This document shows, piece after piece, positions 8,677 to 17,528 of a stretch of DNA of 64,000 bases. Where the stretch lies: positions 1 through 64,000 of the forward strand of contig JAFZIZ010000021.1 in NCBI GenBank assembly GCA_017554145.1, in the 5' to 3' direction. The stretch's first letter is position 1. Each line of letters opens with the position of its first letter. The position numbers were made by a program, and so were the translations under genes. Under the pieces are notes generated by a model, which did no database searches, was not told the origin of the DNA, and saw nothing but the letters and a program-made list of their open reading frames with translations. This DNA comes from Prevotella sp. Its GTDB lineage: Bacteria; Bacteroidota; Bacteroidia; Bacteroidales; Bacteroidaceae.

Positions 8677-10020
8677 ATGAAATGGAGTATCTACAACGAA
8701 ATCATAAACAATGTTGAGGATAAAGAGGTAATTTATTTATTCAATTCTTTAAGAAAGAAGTATTTTACCCTAGATTATAACCTCACAGATCTTGTGCAGG
8801 CTGGCAGGAACAATACATTGATTATTGCAAATAGCCATCCTGAATTATATGAATATCTAATGTCCGAGAAGTTTATTGTTCCTGACGATATTGATGAAGT
8901 GGCTGAATGTATACAAATGATTAATCGGAAGTTCTTATCTGATGTTGAATTAAAAATCACAATCAACCCGACCCTTGATTGTAATTTAAAATGTTGGTAT
9001 TGCTACGAAAACCACATTAAAGGTAGTTGTATGGATGCAAGCACCATAGAGGCTATTATAAAATATATTGAGATTCAGGCTCATTCAAACACACTTAAAA
9101 AGATTTATTTGTCTTTTTTTGGAGGAGAACCCTTATTAAAGTATTCACAGGTCATAAAACCCATTGCTAAACAATGCAGTGAGATTTGTAATAGATATAA
9201 TAAAATGATTATGTTAAGTTTCACAACAAATGGGGTTTGCCTTTCTCCTGCTATAGTAAATGAATTAATGAGACTTAGCCCTGAAGTCAGTGTACAGGTT
9301 GCATTTGATGGGAATAGGGATTTTCATGACTCAGTAAAATGCTTTGAAAATGGTAAAGGCTGTTATGATTTAGTAAAAAAACAGTTATTCTATGCAATAA
9401 ACAAAGGTATCATGACGACAATCAGATGTAACTATACATCAAAAAACATCGAGTCATTCCAAGAGCTCATTGATGATTTTAAACAGTTCTGGCATTATCC
9501 TAACGTAAAGTTCTCCTTTCACAAAGTCTGGCAGGAACCAGAATCAGATGAATTAATCGCAAAAAAAGAATTATTAAAGCAATATATTCTGAGATCTGGC
9601 ATAAGAAATAATATTAATTCTTTTTATGGAGAGGGTCTTATTCCGTGTTATGCAGACTATGACAACTATATAGTTGTTAATTATAATGGAGATATCTATA
9701 AATGCACAGCCCGGGATTTTATACCCGAACATCGATTGGGACATTTAGAGAATACTGGTGAAATCATTTATAATACTAATGCCATTAAAAGAAAAGAAAA
9801 GAGACTAACAAGGGAGTGCTTTAATTGTCGATTACTACCCATATGCACAATTTGTTTTCAGCAAAGAAGTGAATCGATTAACGGTACTTGTCCTTATCCA
9901 GATTCTCGTAAAAATGCGAAGATCCAAATAAAAAGGTATTTCTATGATGTTCTCACCTTGAATGAAAGAAGAAATATGCAAGATAGAAAATTAGAGGCTT
10001 ATCGCAATGAATTGAGTTGA
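8677..10020 (+). CDS. Radical SAM/SPASM peptide maturase B
   Basis: This 447-residue enzyme shares the MKWSxYN N-terminus of maturase A and has the cluster motif CNLKCWYC (Cys 102, 106, 109) and FFGGEP. The C-terminal SPASM region has CYADYDN, IYKCTARD, then CFNCRLLPICTIC and GTCPYP. The core motif is CxxCx5CxxC rather than the usual CxxCx5CxxxC of maturase A, so auxiliary-cluster geometry or ligation may differ. It sits directly after the terminator that follows precursor B and before barrel B, and probably acts on precursor B. No second exporter is present. Confidence 0.9.
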   Translation: MKWSIYNEIINNVEDKEVIYLFNSLRKKYFTLDYNLTDLVQAGRNNTLIIANSHPELYEYLMSEKFIVPDDIDEVAECIQMINRKFLSDVELKITINPTLDCNLKCWYCYENHIKGSCMDASTIEAIIKYIEIQAHSNTLKKIYLSFFGGEPLLKYSQVIKPIAKQCSEICNRYNKMIMLSFTTNGVCLSPAIVNELMRLSPEVSVQVAFDGNRDFHDSVKCFENGKGCYDLVKKQLFYAINKGIMTTIRCNYTSKNIESFQELIDDFKQFWHYPNVKFSFHKVWQEPESDELIAKKELLKQYILRSGIRNNINSFYGEGLIPCYADYDNYIVVNYNGDIYKCTARDFIPEHRLGHLENTGEIIYNTNAIKRKEKRLTRECFNCRLLPICTICFQQRSESINGTCPYPDSRKNAKIQIKRYFYDVLTLNERRNMQDRKLEAYRNELS

Positions 10021-10093
10021 CTAGAGTGCAAGATAAATAAGATTTAGATAATGAAGAAAATCTATTGAATGATAATGGTAAATCTTTTATGAT

Positions 10094-12418
10094 ATGAGAC
10101 ACTATATACTATTATTCATATTATATATATATTCTGTTGGGCAATTAGTGGCTCAGATCATATCAGGTAAAGTGGTAGATTCTCAGAATAACCCTCTGCC
10201 TTATGTCAGTGTTGTACTCCAAAATGTGCAAGATTCTTCCTATGTCTGTGGTACGACAACGGATTCAGAAGGTTTATTTACCTTGCAAATACAGGAAGAT
10301 ATAGAGTACACGTTGTTTTTGTCATATATGGGATATGAAACCGTAAAAACAGAATGTAGGTATGGAAATCTGGGTACTATCGTCATGAAAGAAGATTCGA
10401 AGAAGCTTGATGAAGTCGTTGTTTTGGCATCAAGAATTCAAAACGATGCGAATGGTTACACTATAAACCTTTGTTCATCGAAGATTTCCAAAGGCAAGCA
10501 GGCGTCAGACCTATTGGCTTTTTTGCCATGCGTCAGCAATGAAAATGGCAGTTATAAAATCAACGGTTTGCAGGTAAGTGAAATCTATGTAGATGGTGCT
10601 AAACTCACATCTATAGATGAACTCAAGAACATACCTGCTGACATCATAGATAGAGTAAAAGTAAACTATCTCGCGGGAGTCAAACAAAATGCGGCAAATG
10701 CAGGTGGTACTATTGAGATCACATTACATAAACTTTCCCAAGGCGGCTATTACGGGTCATGGTGGGGTGGCGCAGATTATCATCTTAAAAATGGCTTCAG
10801 TAATGAGCATCTCGGTGGTGTCATATATTACCATATAAATAACCTGAGTATTTATGACAATCTCTCGGTGGATTTCAATCAACCAGAAGAGACAGCCAAG
10901 CAGTCTATCTGGGAGCAAATTACGAATCAGCATATTGAAATCGATGAAGAGGCTAAGTATCGGGGATATACTCTTAGAAATCGTTTAAGCCTTACCCAGC
11001 AATTGAACGATAAGGGCTCATTGGGTGGAAGTTACTACATCGGCATGGCGCCAAAGTGGGACACACACATTTTGGATAAGGGCACAACGGTTCTATCAAG
11101 CGTAGATAATAAAAACTCCTATCTCGTTCAAGAGGCGACTTTGAAGTATAATACTTACCTCAGCCAGCGTGGTACAACAATGGAATTGATTGGCGATTAT
11201 CTCAACCGGCAGCATAACAGCCAGTCAGACTACACCTATGGGCAGAACTCTACATCTAAGTCCGAGGATAAAACCACGTTGAATATGTACAAGTTTTCGG
11301 TGGACCTGACCGACCCCCGCAATCAAAAGTTGACATGGAATTACGGAGCATCTATTCAATACATCACATCAAAGTATACTCCGTTGATTGGCTCTATTGA
11401 CAGTTATGGCCGTTTTCAAACTAGTCGGCTTGCAACAAGTACAATAGGCTTGACTCCGTTGGCTTATGCCTCTGTTAAAGGTAATTTTGGGAAAATCCAC
11501 TACAATATAGGTGTCAATTTTCAATTGAATAAGATTCAGTATAAGGCTTTGGATAATTGTGAATCATCTTCAAATACCCAATGGGGAATTAATCCCACTC
11601 TACAGATGATGATGCCATTAGGCAACAATGGTAAGCACTCCTTGAAGCTTAATTACAAGCGTACACTTGAGGATATACCTTATTCTGCTATTTCATCAAC
11701 CATTCGTTGGTCTGATTCTTATAACTATTCCGTTGGGAATCCCGATTTGAAGGCTCAAAGTACGGATAGGATAATAGCAAACGTATCCATGTTCCACAAC
11801 CTATTAACTCTAACTGCCTATTATTTGCGCAAAAGGAATACTATTTACTGGGAGACAAGACAAAGCCCTACCGCATCGGACGTGTTTTTTACGACCTTTA
11901 TTAATCTGCCAGCTAATAATGGGTATGGTGCGGGTGCAGAGGTCAATTGGAGTCCTGTTAAATCATGGACAACGAAGTTATCTTGTAGATTTGACATTTG
12001 CCCCGAGAACATGACATTAGGTGGCGTCTACTATGGCAAAACAAGACTCCGCCAATATTTTTTCGTGAATAATACTTTTAGTTTTGCGCATGGTTGGGGT
12101 GGCATGTTGAACATTAGATATGAACCCACATTCAAAGATTACGCCGAAACTCTTTATACTGTCTGGGACATTTGGGGTCAAATATATAAGTTCATGTGCA
12201 AAGACAAGCTGCAACTTTCGCTTTCGTTCAGCCCACTCGGTGATCGTCGCAAATATGATAGGTGGACCAATGGTAACAAGATCACTTACGACTATACCAC
12301 ACCAGTCCAAAGTATCGGTTTCTCTCTGAGATGGAAATTCTCAAATGGAAAGGATACGGAAGTAAACGTTGTTGAATACGGTTCGCAGCACTACTATGAA
12401 ATTCAAGGAAAAAGATAA
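10094..12418 (+). CDS. Outer-membrane beta-barrel protein B of the RiPP cluster
   Basis: This 774-residue protein has a signal peptide (about 1-20, ending VAQ). A carboxypeptidase-regulatory-like domain follows (about 21-105: GKVVDSQNNPLPYVSVVLQN ... TTTDSEGLFTL), then a plug-like segment starting KLDEVVVLAS and a barrel. It is about 190 residues shorter than barrel A and only distantly similar, but it occupies the same place after a maturase. It is likely the outer-membrane partner for product B, either for export, re-uptake or sensing. The gene ends the RiPP region, and no convincing terminator was found after it. Confidence 0.8.
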   Translation: MRHYILLFILYIYSVGQLVAQIISGKVVDSQNNPLPYVSVVLQNVQDSSYVCGTTTDSEGLFTLQIQEDIEYTLFLSYMGYETVKTECRYGNLGTIVMKEDSKKLDEVVVLASRIQNDANGYTINLCSSKISKGKQASDLLAFLPCVSNENGSYKINGLQVSEIYVDGAKLTSIDELKNIPADIIDRVKVNYLAGVKQNAANAGGTIEITLHKLSQGGYYGSWWGGADYHLKNGFSNEHLGGVIYYHINNLSIYDNLSVDFNQPEETAKQSIWEQITNQHIEIDEEAKYRGYTLRNRLSLTQQLNDKGSLGGSYYIGMAPKWDTHILDKGTTVLSSVDNKNSYLVQEATLKYNTYLSQRGTTMELIGDYLNRQHNSQSDYTYGQNSTSKSEDKTTLNMYKFSVDLTDPRNQKLTWNYGASIQYITSKYTPLIGSIDSYGRFQTSRLATSTIGLTPLAYASVKGNFGKIHYNIGVNFQLNKIQYKALDNCESSSNTQWGINPTLQMMMPLGNNGKHSLKLNYKRTLEDIPYSAISSTIRWSDSYNYSVGNPDLKAQSTDRIIANVSMFHNLLTLTAYYLRKRNTIYWETRQSPTASDVFFTTFINLPANNGYGAGAEVNWSPVKSWTTKLSCRFDICPENMTLGGVYYGKTRLRQYFFVNNTFSFAHGWGGMLNIRYEPTFKDYAETLYTVWDIWGQIYKFMCKDKLQLSLSFSPLGDRRKYDRWTNGNKITYDYTTPVQSIGFSLRWKFSNGKDTEVNVVEYGSQHYYEIQGKR

Positions 12419-12833
12419 CAGTAATGTCTAAGCCAAATTATCTATCCAGATAAGATCCTATTTGTGGAATCCCAATATTCTTTTTGCGTTGACACCTACA
12501 AAGGCTGAAATTGGGACGCTACGTGAAACGTTTGCAATATGTAGATGTAGCCTTTCAAAAAACTATATCGTAGAATATGGAAAGGCGCAAGGCGATTTCA
12601 AAATTTACCTTTGAGATATGCGGATGCAACAAGAGCTTTTCACAGATTTCAGATGTAGATAACTCCAACATCTTCACTGACGACTGGGACATGCCTAATG
12701 GTGCAGAATTGCCACTATGGATGCTTGGATTTCTATATTGAGGCAGATTGGTTGTTAAAAATCATTAAGGCTGCGGCAAAACGAGATTATTATTGTAAAT
12801 TTGAAAATTGTAACCATCATATTAATTAGATTT
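12419..12833 (+). other. Intergenic region with a small ORF and a -7 element
   Basis: A 54-codon reading frame at 12577-12741 (starts MERRKAISKF, ends LPLWMLGFLY) has mixed composition and no recognised family. It may be the remnant of a larger gene. A consensus -7 element, TAAATTTG, lies at 12796-12803 and would start transcription about 24 bases before the ATG at 12834. No matching -33 is evident. Nothing else was recognised. Confidence 0.35.
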
Positions 12834-13517
12834 ATGAAAAAATTTAATAGTATCGTAATTCGTAGTGACAACACTTCATTGATTACTCTTGTTGAGAAGA
12901 TGAAGAGTTTGGCAGGTGAAGATTATTGTTATGATTTTGAAATGTCAGAGAGTATGAACAAGACCTGTAATAATGACTCTATTTGTAGAAGAACTGACTA
13001 TGCTGTGTTCAAAACAGAGCAAGAAAGTCTTTACAAAACAAAGGTATACGTGTCAGTGAAAGACGATGAACTTAAAGTATTCAATATTATTTCATCTGAT
13101 AGTCGTTATTCAGAACTTGGGGTTAACCAATATAATTTTGTCCTTGACTACTTTTTCTACCATTTTATGGCAAAATGTCTTGATACATCCTTCTCTAACT
13201 GCATTCATATCACTGGTGAGGAGCAACAAATGGATGATTTGATTGGGAAAGAAGCGTATAATGCTCTCTGTCTGTGGGAACAAACCTGTAATAAGGAGCA
13301 TCCCATCTCTCACCCTATGGATGAGAGTAAGTGGTTTGCATTTATCTGTGAATTGTATAAAACAGGAAAGACGCTACATCCCAAAGACTTCGAACAGTGG
13401 CTGACGGAAGACTGCAACTGGCCGTCATTCTATAATAACGTGATTGATGGATTGTCAGAAAGTCTGGAGTACTCATTATCTTTATTGAAATTCTATGGCG
13501 ACAATTGTTCTAAATAA
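12834..13517 (+). CDS. Unknown protein paired with a PIN-domain protein
   Basis: This 227-residue protein is probably soluble and has no recognised domain. The ATG at 12834 (MKKFNSIVI) is preferred to a TTG at 12801, because that TTG falls inside a consensus -7 promoter element. The first half is beta-rich with Cys residues (EDYCYDFEM, NKTCNNDSICR). The second half is helical with many Trp and Tyr (YFFYHFMAKCLD, EQWLTEDCNWPSFYNN). Its last 23 bases overlap the start of the PIN gene, so the two are translated together. An antitoxin, immunity or sensor role for the PIN protein is inferred from this pairing alone. Confidence 0.65.
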   Translation: MKKFNSIVIRSDNTSLITLVEKMKSLAGEDYCYDFEMSESMNKTCNNDSICRRTDYAVFKTEQESLYKTKVYVSVKDDELKVFNIISSDSRYSELGVNQYNFVLDYFFYHFMAKCLDTSFSNCIHITGEEQQMDDLIGKEAYNALCLWEQTCNKEHPISHPMDESKWFAFICELYKTGKTLHPKDFEQWLTEDCNWPSFYNNVIDGLSESLEYSLSLLKFYGDNCSK

Positions 13518-14220
13518 AGGCATTATTTCATACAACGAGATTCCTACTGTTTTGACAGATGACAAGCCCATTGTCTTTTGGGACACTTGTTCGTTGCTAT
13601 ACTTCAATACAATAGTTAGCCGTAGGGCATACAGAGAATTTGATTGGGATAAGAAGTTGCTGGACTGGGTCTTGAATGGGGACGTATACTCAGTAACATC
13701 CATGCTGGTAAGCCAGGAGTTCAACAAGCATCATGATGATTTCAAGAATAAAGACTTAGGGCTTGAGGCTGGGCTGATTCACACGATGCAGCAATATGGT
13801 AACATTGTGGGAGGACAGGATAAAGCCATCATTGACAAAGCTATACAGTCATTTAAGTTGTCTTCAATGATGGATAGAATGGTGTGCGACCTATGGAAGC
13901 AGACTTACGTGATAAACGATGATACGTCTTTCCTTCAGAAAGCGCATAACCGTGTGTTAAGTAGCACGCCCCCATCAGGAAAAGAGCAAGAGTATAAAGA
14001 TTGTTATATCTGGGAAACTTTTCTTACACTTTGTGACTATGCTCCTCATAAGAACCAAGCTTACTTTATGACAGAGAACACAGATGACTATTGTGGCAAG
14101 AAGTGTAAAACACCATTTCCAGAAATACAGAATGAAATGACGACGCATAAGGGGCAAATAATAGTTTCCAAAGACCAATTGTGGGTCGCTATAGCAAGAA
14201 AGTTAGGAATAATTAAATGA
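13495..14220 (+). CDS. PIN-domain (predicted RNase) protein
   Basis: This 241-residue protein has the acidic pattern of PIN-fold Mg2+-dependent ribonucleases: IVFWDTCSLL with Asp30, a central helical part, then EYKDCYIWETFL (near 165) and YFMTENTDDYC (near 195), followed by a final strand IIVSKDQL. It is longer than VapC-type toxins (about 130 residues) and has an inserted helical segment, so it belongs to a larger PIN subfamily. It overlaps the upstream unknown gene by 23 bases. A toxin or defence effector role controlled by the upstream protein is likely but unproven. Confidence 0.65.
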   Translation: MATIVLNKGIISYNEIPTVLTDDKPIVFWDTCSLLYFNTIVSRRAYREFDWDKKLLDWVLNGDVYSVTSMLVSQEFNKHHDDFKNKDLGLEAGLIHTMQQYGNIVGGQDKAIIDKAIQSFKLSSMMDRMVCDLWKQTYVINDDTSFLQKAHNRVLSSTPPSGKEQEYKDCYIWETFLTLCDYAPHKNQAYFMTENTDDYCGKKCKTPFPEIQNEMTTHKGQIIVSKDQLWVAIARKLGIIK

Positions 14221-14602
14221 ATAATTTCTAATGGGTATATTCAGTTATTAAGAATGATGGCGGTACGGATAATGCGTCAGAATAGCCAGGATATCAATCT
14301 GATGAGAAAGGAGTATCAGGGATTTCTGAATTGTTGAGAGAAAAGCTTGTGACTCAGGTGCGGGAAAAGAAAAACACTTACAACTGAATCACGTGAGTTT
14401 AGCAACATTATCGCCAATTTTGGATTATTTGGTAATTGTCAGACTGAGGACAGATGGACATAATATTCGTTGGAAAAAAATGCAATGGAATGTCAATAAA
14501 TCATTGAAATAAGCGAAAATAAAGGGAGAGTGATTCCAATGAGCATTTTAGGATCATAAACAGAAAGTAAAGTGATGAAATCATCAGTATTAGATACTGT
14601 AA
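14221..14602. other. Gap between the PIN cassette and the conjugative element
   Basis: These 382 bases have frequent stops in all frames and no recognisable gene or RNA. It is the most likely place for the left boundary of the conjugative element, because AT-rich + strand genes give way to more GC-rich minus-strand element genes here. No direct repeat, tRNA end or integrase site could be identified, so this is inference from the gene layout. Confidence 0.3.
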
Positions 14603-14640
14603 ATCATGCGTCGTTATGGAGCAAGATAACGACGCATGAT
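14603..14640 (-). terminator. Strong hairpin at the end of the minus-strand block
   Basis: A perfect 15-base inverted repeat (ATCATGCGTCGTTAT at 14603-14617, ATAACGACGCATGAT at 14626-14640) with an 8-base loop begins at the stop codon of the phosphoribosyltransferase gene. The T tract after it on the minus strand is short (TTTACAG), so it may be a terminator, an mRNA 3'-end stabiliser, or an element-end structure. Confidence 0.55.
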
Positions 14641-15620
14641 CACCTTCTTATAGAGAGGTGCTGAGAAACAGGATATGGCAGACTCACTTGTCTCCTCCCT
14701 TCATTTTCTGGAATTTCTTTTGCCATTGGTGGAACCGAGGACTGTTCTTGACGTATGCTTGAAAATCTTTCGAGGACTGTCGAAGTTTGTCTTTCTCGCT
14801 TCTTGTTAACCATTCTGTTGAGTTTGGCTGCTTCACTGATGGTGAGACATCCAATTTCTGATGCGATGCCATATCTTCTTAAATCTTGATCGGTGATACC
14901 GGCTTGTTGTAGTTTGCTTTTGTAATCATTGTCTATTCTGATGTCCTTCAGTTTTCCGAAACTGCCATGACCAAAGGTGGTTATCATCACAACATTGCCC
15001 CCCTTGCTGGAGATATAGTCGCGCAGATCCCTGAGTTCAGCACCAGTGGTGATGAAGTCATCCAGGAGTATGTAATCTTTTCCGTTCTTTACTTCGCCCT
15101 CGTAACGCATCCTGCGACCCAGACGCGCAATGTCCGAAGCGTTGGTATGCTTGACATCAGTAACTGCTATGATGTCGTCATCCACCGTCATTCCCAATGC
15201 TGCGAACTTGGCAGCATAGGCAGCAGGTATCATGTTAATGCCATTGCCTTGCCGCCTATGGATGTAAGCCACATGTGCATTTGGATATTGCTCGGCGACC
15301 TCCAAGACCTTGTCATCCTTCACGAGGTCATCGACCAGTCGGATAGCCGCATCGAAGTCGCCATGCTTGGCTGCCTCAAAGTCTGGGTGCTTTCTTGCCA
15401 CATGCGAACTGGTGTGGTTCACCACCGCCGGAAAGCAGCTACCCCATGACCGACCATACGGCATGGATTCCCTCTGTTGAAGCATAAACAGTGCTGTAGC
15501 CATATCAACTGAGATAGGACGATACCCCATATACATCTCAGCATTTTCGGTATTGAACGTGAACAGGACACCCAGCTGATCCGAAGGATTGACACTAACG
15601 GTGAAATCGGGGCGGATCAA
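14640..15620 (-). CDS. Phosphoribosyltransferase-like protein
   Basis: This protein of up to 326 residues has a type I phosphoribosyltransferase fold signature: the PRPP loop YILLDDFITTGAEL near residue 190 and a preceding strand-rich region (AHVAYIHRRQGNG). The substrate base is not evident. Coding character begins right after the ArdC stop, but no ATG exists until about residue 28. The start is probably TTG at 15620, overlapping ArdC by 26 bases. The C-terminus is a polar linker ending SQHLSIRR, like the tails of neighbouring proteins. Phosphoribosyltransferases are known cargo of phages and conjugative elements, where they may salvage nucleotides or modify small molecules. Confidence 0.7.
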   Translation of the reverse strand: MIRPDFTVSVNPSDQLGVLFTFNTENAEMYMGYRPISVDMATALFMLQQRESMPYGRSWGSCFPAVVNHTSSHVARKHPDFEAAKHGDFDAAIRLVDDLVKDDKVLEVAEQYPNAHVAYIHRRQGNGINMIPAAYAAKFAALGMTVDDDIIAVTDVKHTNASDIARLGRRMRYEGEVKNGKDYILLDDFITTGAELRDLRDYISSKGGNVVMITTFGHGSFGKLKDIRIDNDYKSKLQQAGITDQDLRRYGIASEIGCLTISEAAKLNRMVNKKRERQTSTVLERFSSIRQEQSSVPPMAKEIPENEGRRQVSLPYPVSQHLSIRR

Positions 15621-16860
15621 CTCTGCGTGCCGCTGTCAAGTCCTGTTCTTCCTTTGGCCTTTCCTCTGATTGTTGTAGTTTCTCCTCTTGGTGAACCTGT
15701 GCCGCTTCCTCTGCTTTAGTATTGCTGAATGTTGGGGCGTATTGCTTGTTTTGTTCACGAATGTCAGCGAAGTCAGCATCTACGCCATCACAATCCAAAC
15801 GCATTTTCACGGCATCGACTCTTTGCCCGATAAACGAAGCGGAACGCTTCACATCCATGAGAGTGGTCTTGATGAACGAAGGATCTTCCTGAAGCTTGGA
15901 AAGCCAGCTCTTCAGATAGGCAGCACTGTCGGACTTCACATGTTTAGTCATGCCATACTGAGACGATACTAGGGCAGCCGTCAGTTCGGCCACCAGTTCC
16001 TCACGGGCATATTCAGAACTGCCGAAGCTCTGTCCGGGCTTCAGGCGGTTCAGACGGTTCTCTGACCCTGTGCTGTGGCTCATCTCATGAAGCAGGTTGC
16101 TGTAAAAAGATTCGCCATCGATGAACTGTTGTTTCTCTGGCACGACAATGACATCCTTACTTGGGCTGTAATAGGCATTGTCTCCATGAACCGGCTTGAT
16201 GGGACACACCCACAGGTCTTTATCAATCATCGCATCAATGGGAGGAAAGCTTTCCATATCCTTGTCTGATCTCTGCGACTCTCCTGACGATTCTTTATGA
16301 AACTTTTCATACATCTCGGGCCGTGCTTCATTCAGATTGGTCTGGTCCAGATTGAACACGTTAAATACCTGTAGTTTTGGATAGACATGGTATTTCGCAC
16401 GTTCCTCATCACTCATCTGGCGGTAATCATCATACTTGATCTTCTCTTTGGTCTCTGCATTGACAACAGTGAATGTCGTTAGCATTACAGGGGTGCTTTT
16501 CTCACCTTTGTTGATTGTTACCATAGGCAGCTTCTCGCCATTCTCATCGGTGAGGGGTTGGCGATTACCTTGCTTATCTTGACCATAGTTCAGTCCAGTG
16601 ATACGGTCGAATGTGGCATAACGTGCAGTCTTCCAGCCATTCTTCTCCTGCTGAAGCATGAGAATGATACTGTTCATGCCGTTATACTGTCTTCCGTTTA
16701 GATTTCTGGGTAATTGAGCAGCCTGAGGAGAAAACCACGGCTTCTTCCAGTCGCTTTGCAGATTGGTGATTTTCTCAATCATCAGCTCGGCAAACTTATC
16801 CAAGGCTCTGTCCTCAGCTGAGCGGCCATCAGGATTCGGGGTATAGTTTTTCTTTGCCAT
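15595..16860 (-). CDS. ardC: ArdC-like antirestriction protein with zincin domain
   Basis: This 421-residue protein has an ArdC-type ssDNA-binding N-terminus (about 10-175: WKKPWFSP, LNGRQYNGMNSIIL, ARYATFDRITGL, VFNVFNLDQT). A zincin metalloprotease-like domain follows, with LLHEMSHSTG (HExxH, near 260) and EELVAEL (near 290) as the third ligand region. ArdC proteins shield incoming single-stranded DNA from restriction after transfer. The tail is Gln/Glu-rich and ends PPRFHR. The stop overlaps the start of the phosphoribosyltransferase gene, and the OB-fold gene lies 11 bases upstream, so they share a transcript. Confidence 0.88.
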   Translation of the reverse strand: MAKKNYTPNPDGRSAEDRALDKFAELMIEKITNLQSDWKKPWFSPQAAQLPRNLNGRQYNGMNSIILMLQQEKNGWKTARYATFDRITGLNYGQDKQGNRQPLTDENGEKLPMVTINKGEKSTPVMLTTFTVVNAETKEKIKYDDYRQMSDEERAKYHVYPKLQVFNVFNLDQTNLNEARPEMYEKFHKESSGESQRSDKDMESFPPIDAMIDKDLWVCPIKPVHGDNAYYSPSKDVIVVPEKQQFIDGESFYSNLLHEMSHSTGSENRLNRLKPGQSFGSSEYAREELVAELTAALVSSQYGMTKHVKSDSAAYLKSWLSKLQEDPSFIKTTLMDVKRSASFIGQRVDAVKMRLDCDGVDADFADIREQNKQYAPTFSNTKAEEAAQVHQEEKLQQSEERPKEEQDLTAARRVDPPRFHR

Positions 16861-16871
16861 AGATGAACCTG

Positions 16872-17504
16872 CTATTTGTTGTTTTCCTTGACATACTCTT
16901 CCATACCCTTCACAATGCAGGTGAAGCGGAACACGTTGTTATATACATATACCTGCAAGTCGCCTGTCACAGTGAGATGTGCCTTAGGTCTCATCCAGTC
17001 GGGCTTGATTGTTTCAACACCAGCCCCTTTGGCAGGGAAACGCATGAAACGCACCCATGTGCTGACGAACTTATCACCCACTTTCTCTGCGGAGAATGCC
17101 GAGAAAACAATGTACGGATTGCCGTTCTTGTCACTCTTCTCCTCCATGATGTCATCGTTTTTTAAACGGCCACGGAACTGCAACTCGCCAACGATGGCGT
17201 CTTCATCTGACACATCTTTGACTGAGAGTTTCTTTGCTGACAGATAGAAAATATAGTCCTCGCCTTTTTTGTGAATGTCGAGTGTACCCTGGGCAACAAT
17301 CCTGCGGTTTTCGACATAGAGAGACAGATCACTTTTCTTAGCATTGTAGTACATGACATGGATTTCCATGTCTTTACTGTTTTCATTGCCATCTGTAACA
17401 TTCACTGCCATGACAAACGACAGATAGGACTTTTTGTTTTTGTCTTCACGCATGGTGGCACCGCGTTTGACGGTACCCACCAGATTCACTTCTGCTTTAA
17501 TCAT
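16872..17504 (-). CDS. Tandem OB-fold single-stranded DNA-binding-like protein
   Basis: This 210-residue protein has two successive OB-fold-like halves: 'EVNLVGTVKRGATMRED ... YLSFVMAVNV' (1-100) and 'GELQFRGRLKNDDIMEEK ... YIVFSAFSAEK' (105-200). Each has the strand order of SSB-type proteins. It lacks the acidic C-terminal tip of housekeeping SSB and ends KENNK. Placed between ArdC and a murein hydrolase, it probably coats transferred single-stranded DNA or assists element replication. Its lack of the Arg-ending tail sets it apart from most neighbours. Confidence 0.65.
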   Translation of the reverse strand: MIKAEVNLVGTVKRGATMREDKNKKSYLSFVMAVNVTDGNENSKDMEIHVMYYNAKKSDLSLYVENRRIVAQGTLDIHKKGEDYIFYLSAKKLSVKDVSDEDAIVGELQFRGRLKNDDIMEEKSDKNGNPYIVFSAFSAEKVGDKFVSTWVRFMRFPAKGAGVETIKPDWMRPKAHLTVTGDLQVYVYNNVFRFTCIVKGMEEYVKENNK

Positions 17505-17528
17505 TGTTTTTGAATTTTGATGTTATAC

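Noticed and set aside
14684..14872. 62-residue minus-strand frame ending KFQKMKGGDK
   Set aside because: It lies inside the phosphoribosyltransferase gene in another frame. The larger frame continues from a clear PRPP motif and ends in the tail shared by neighbours.
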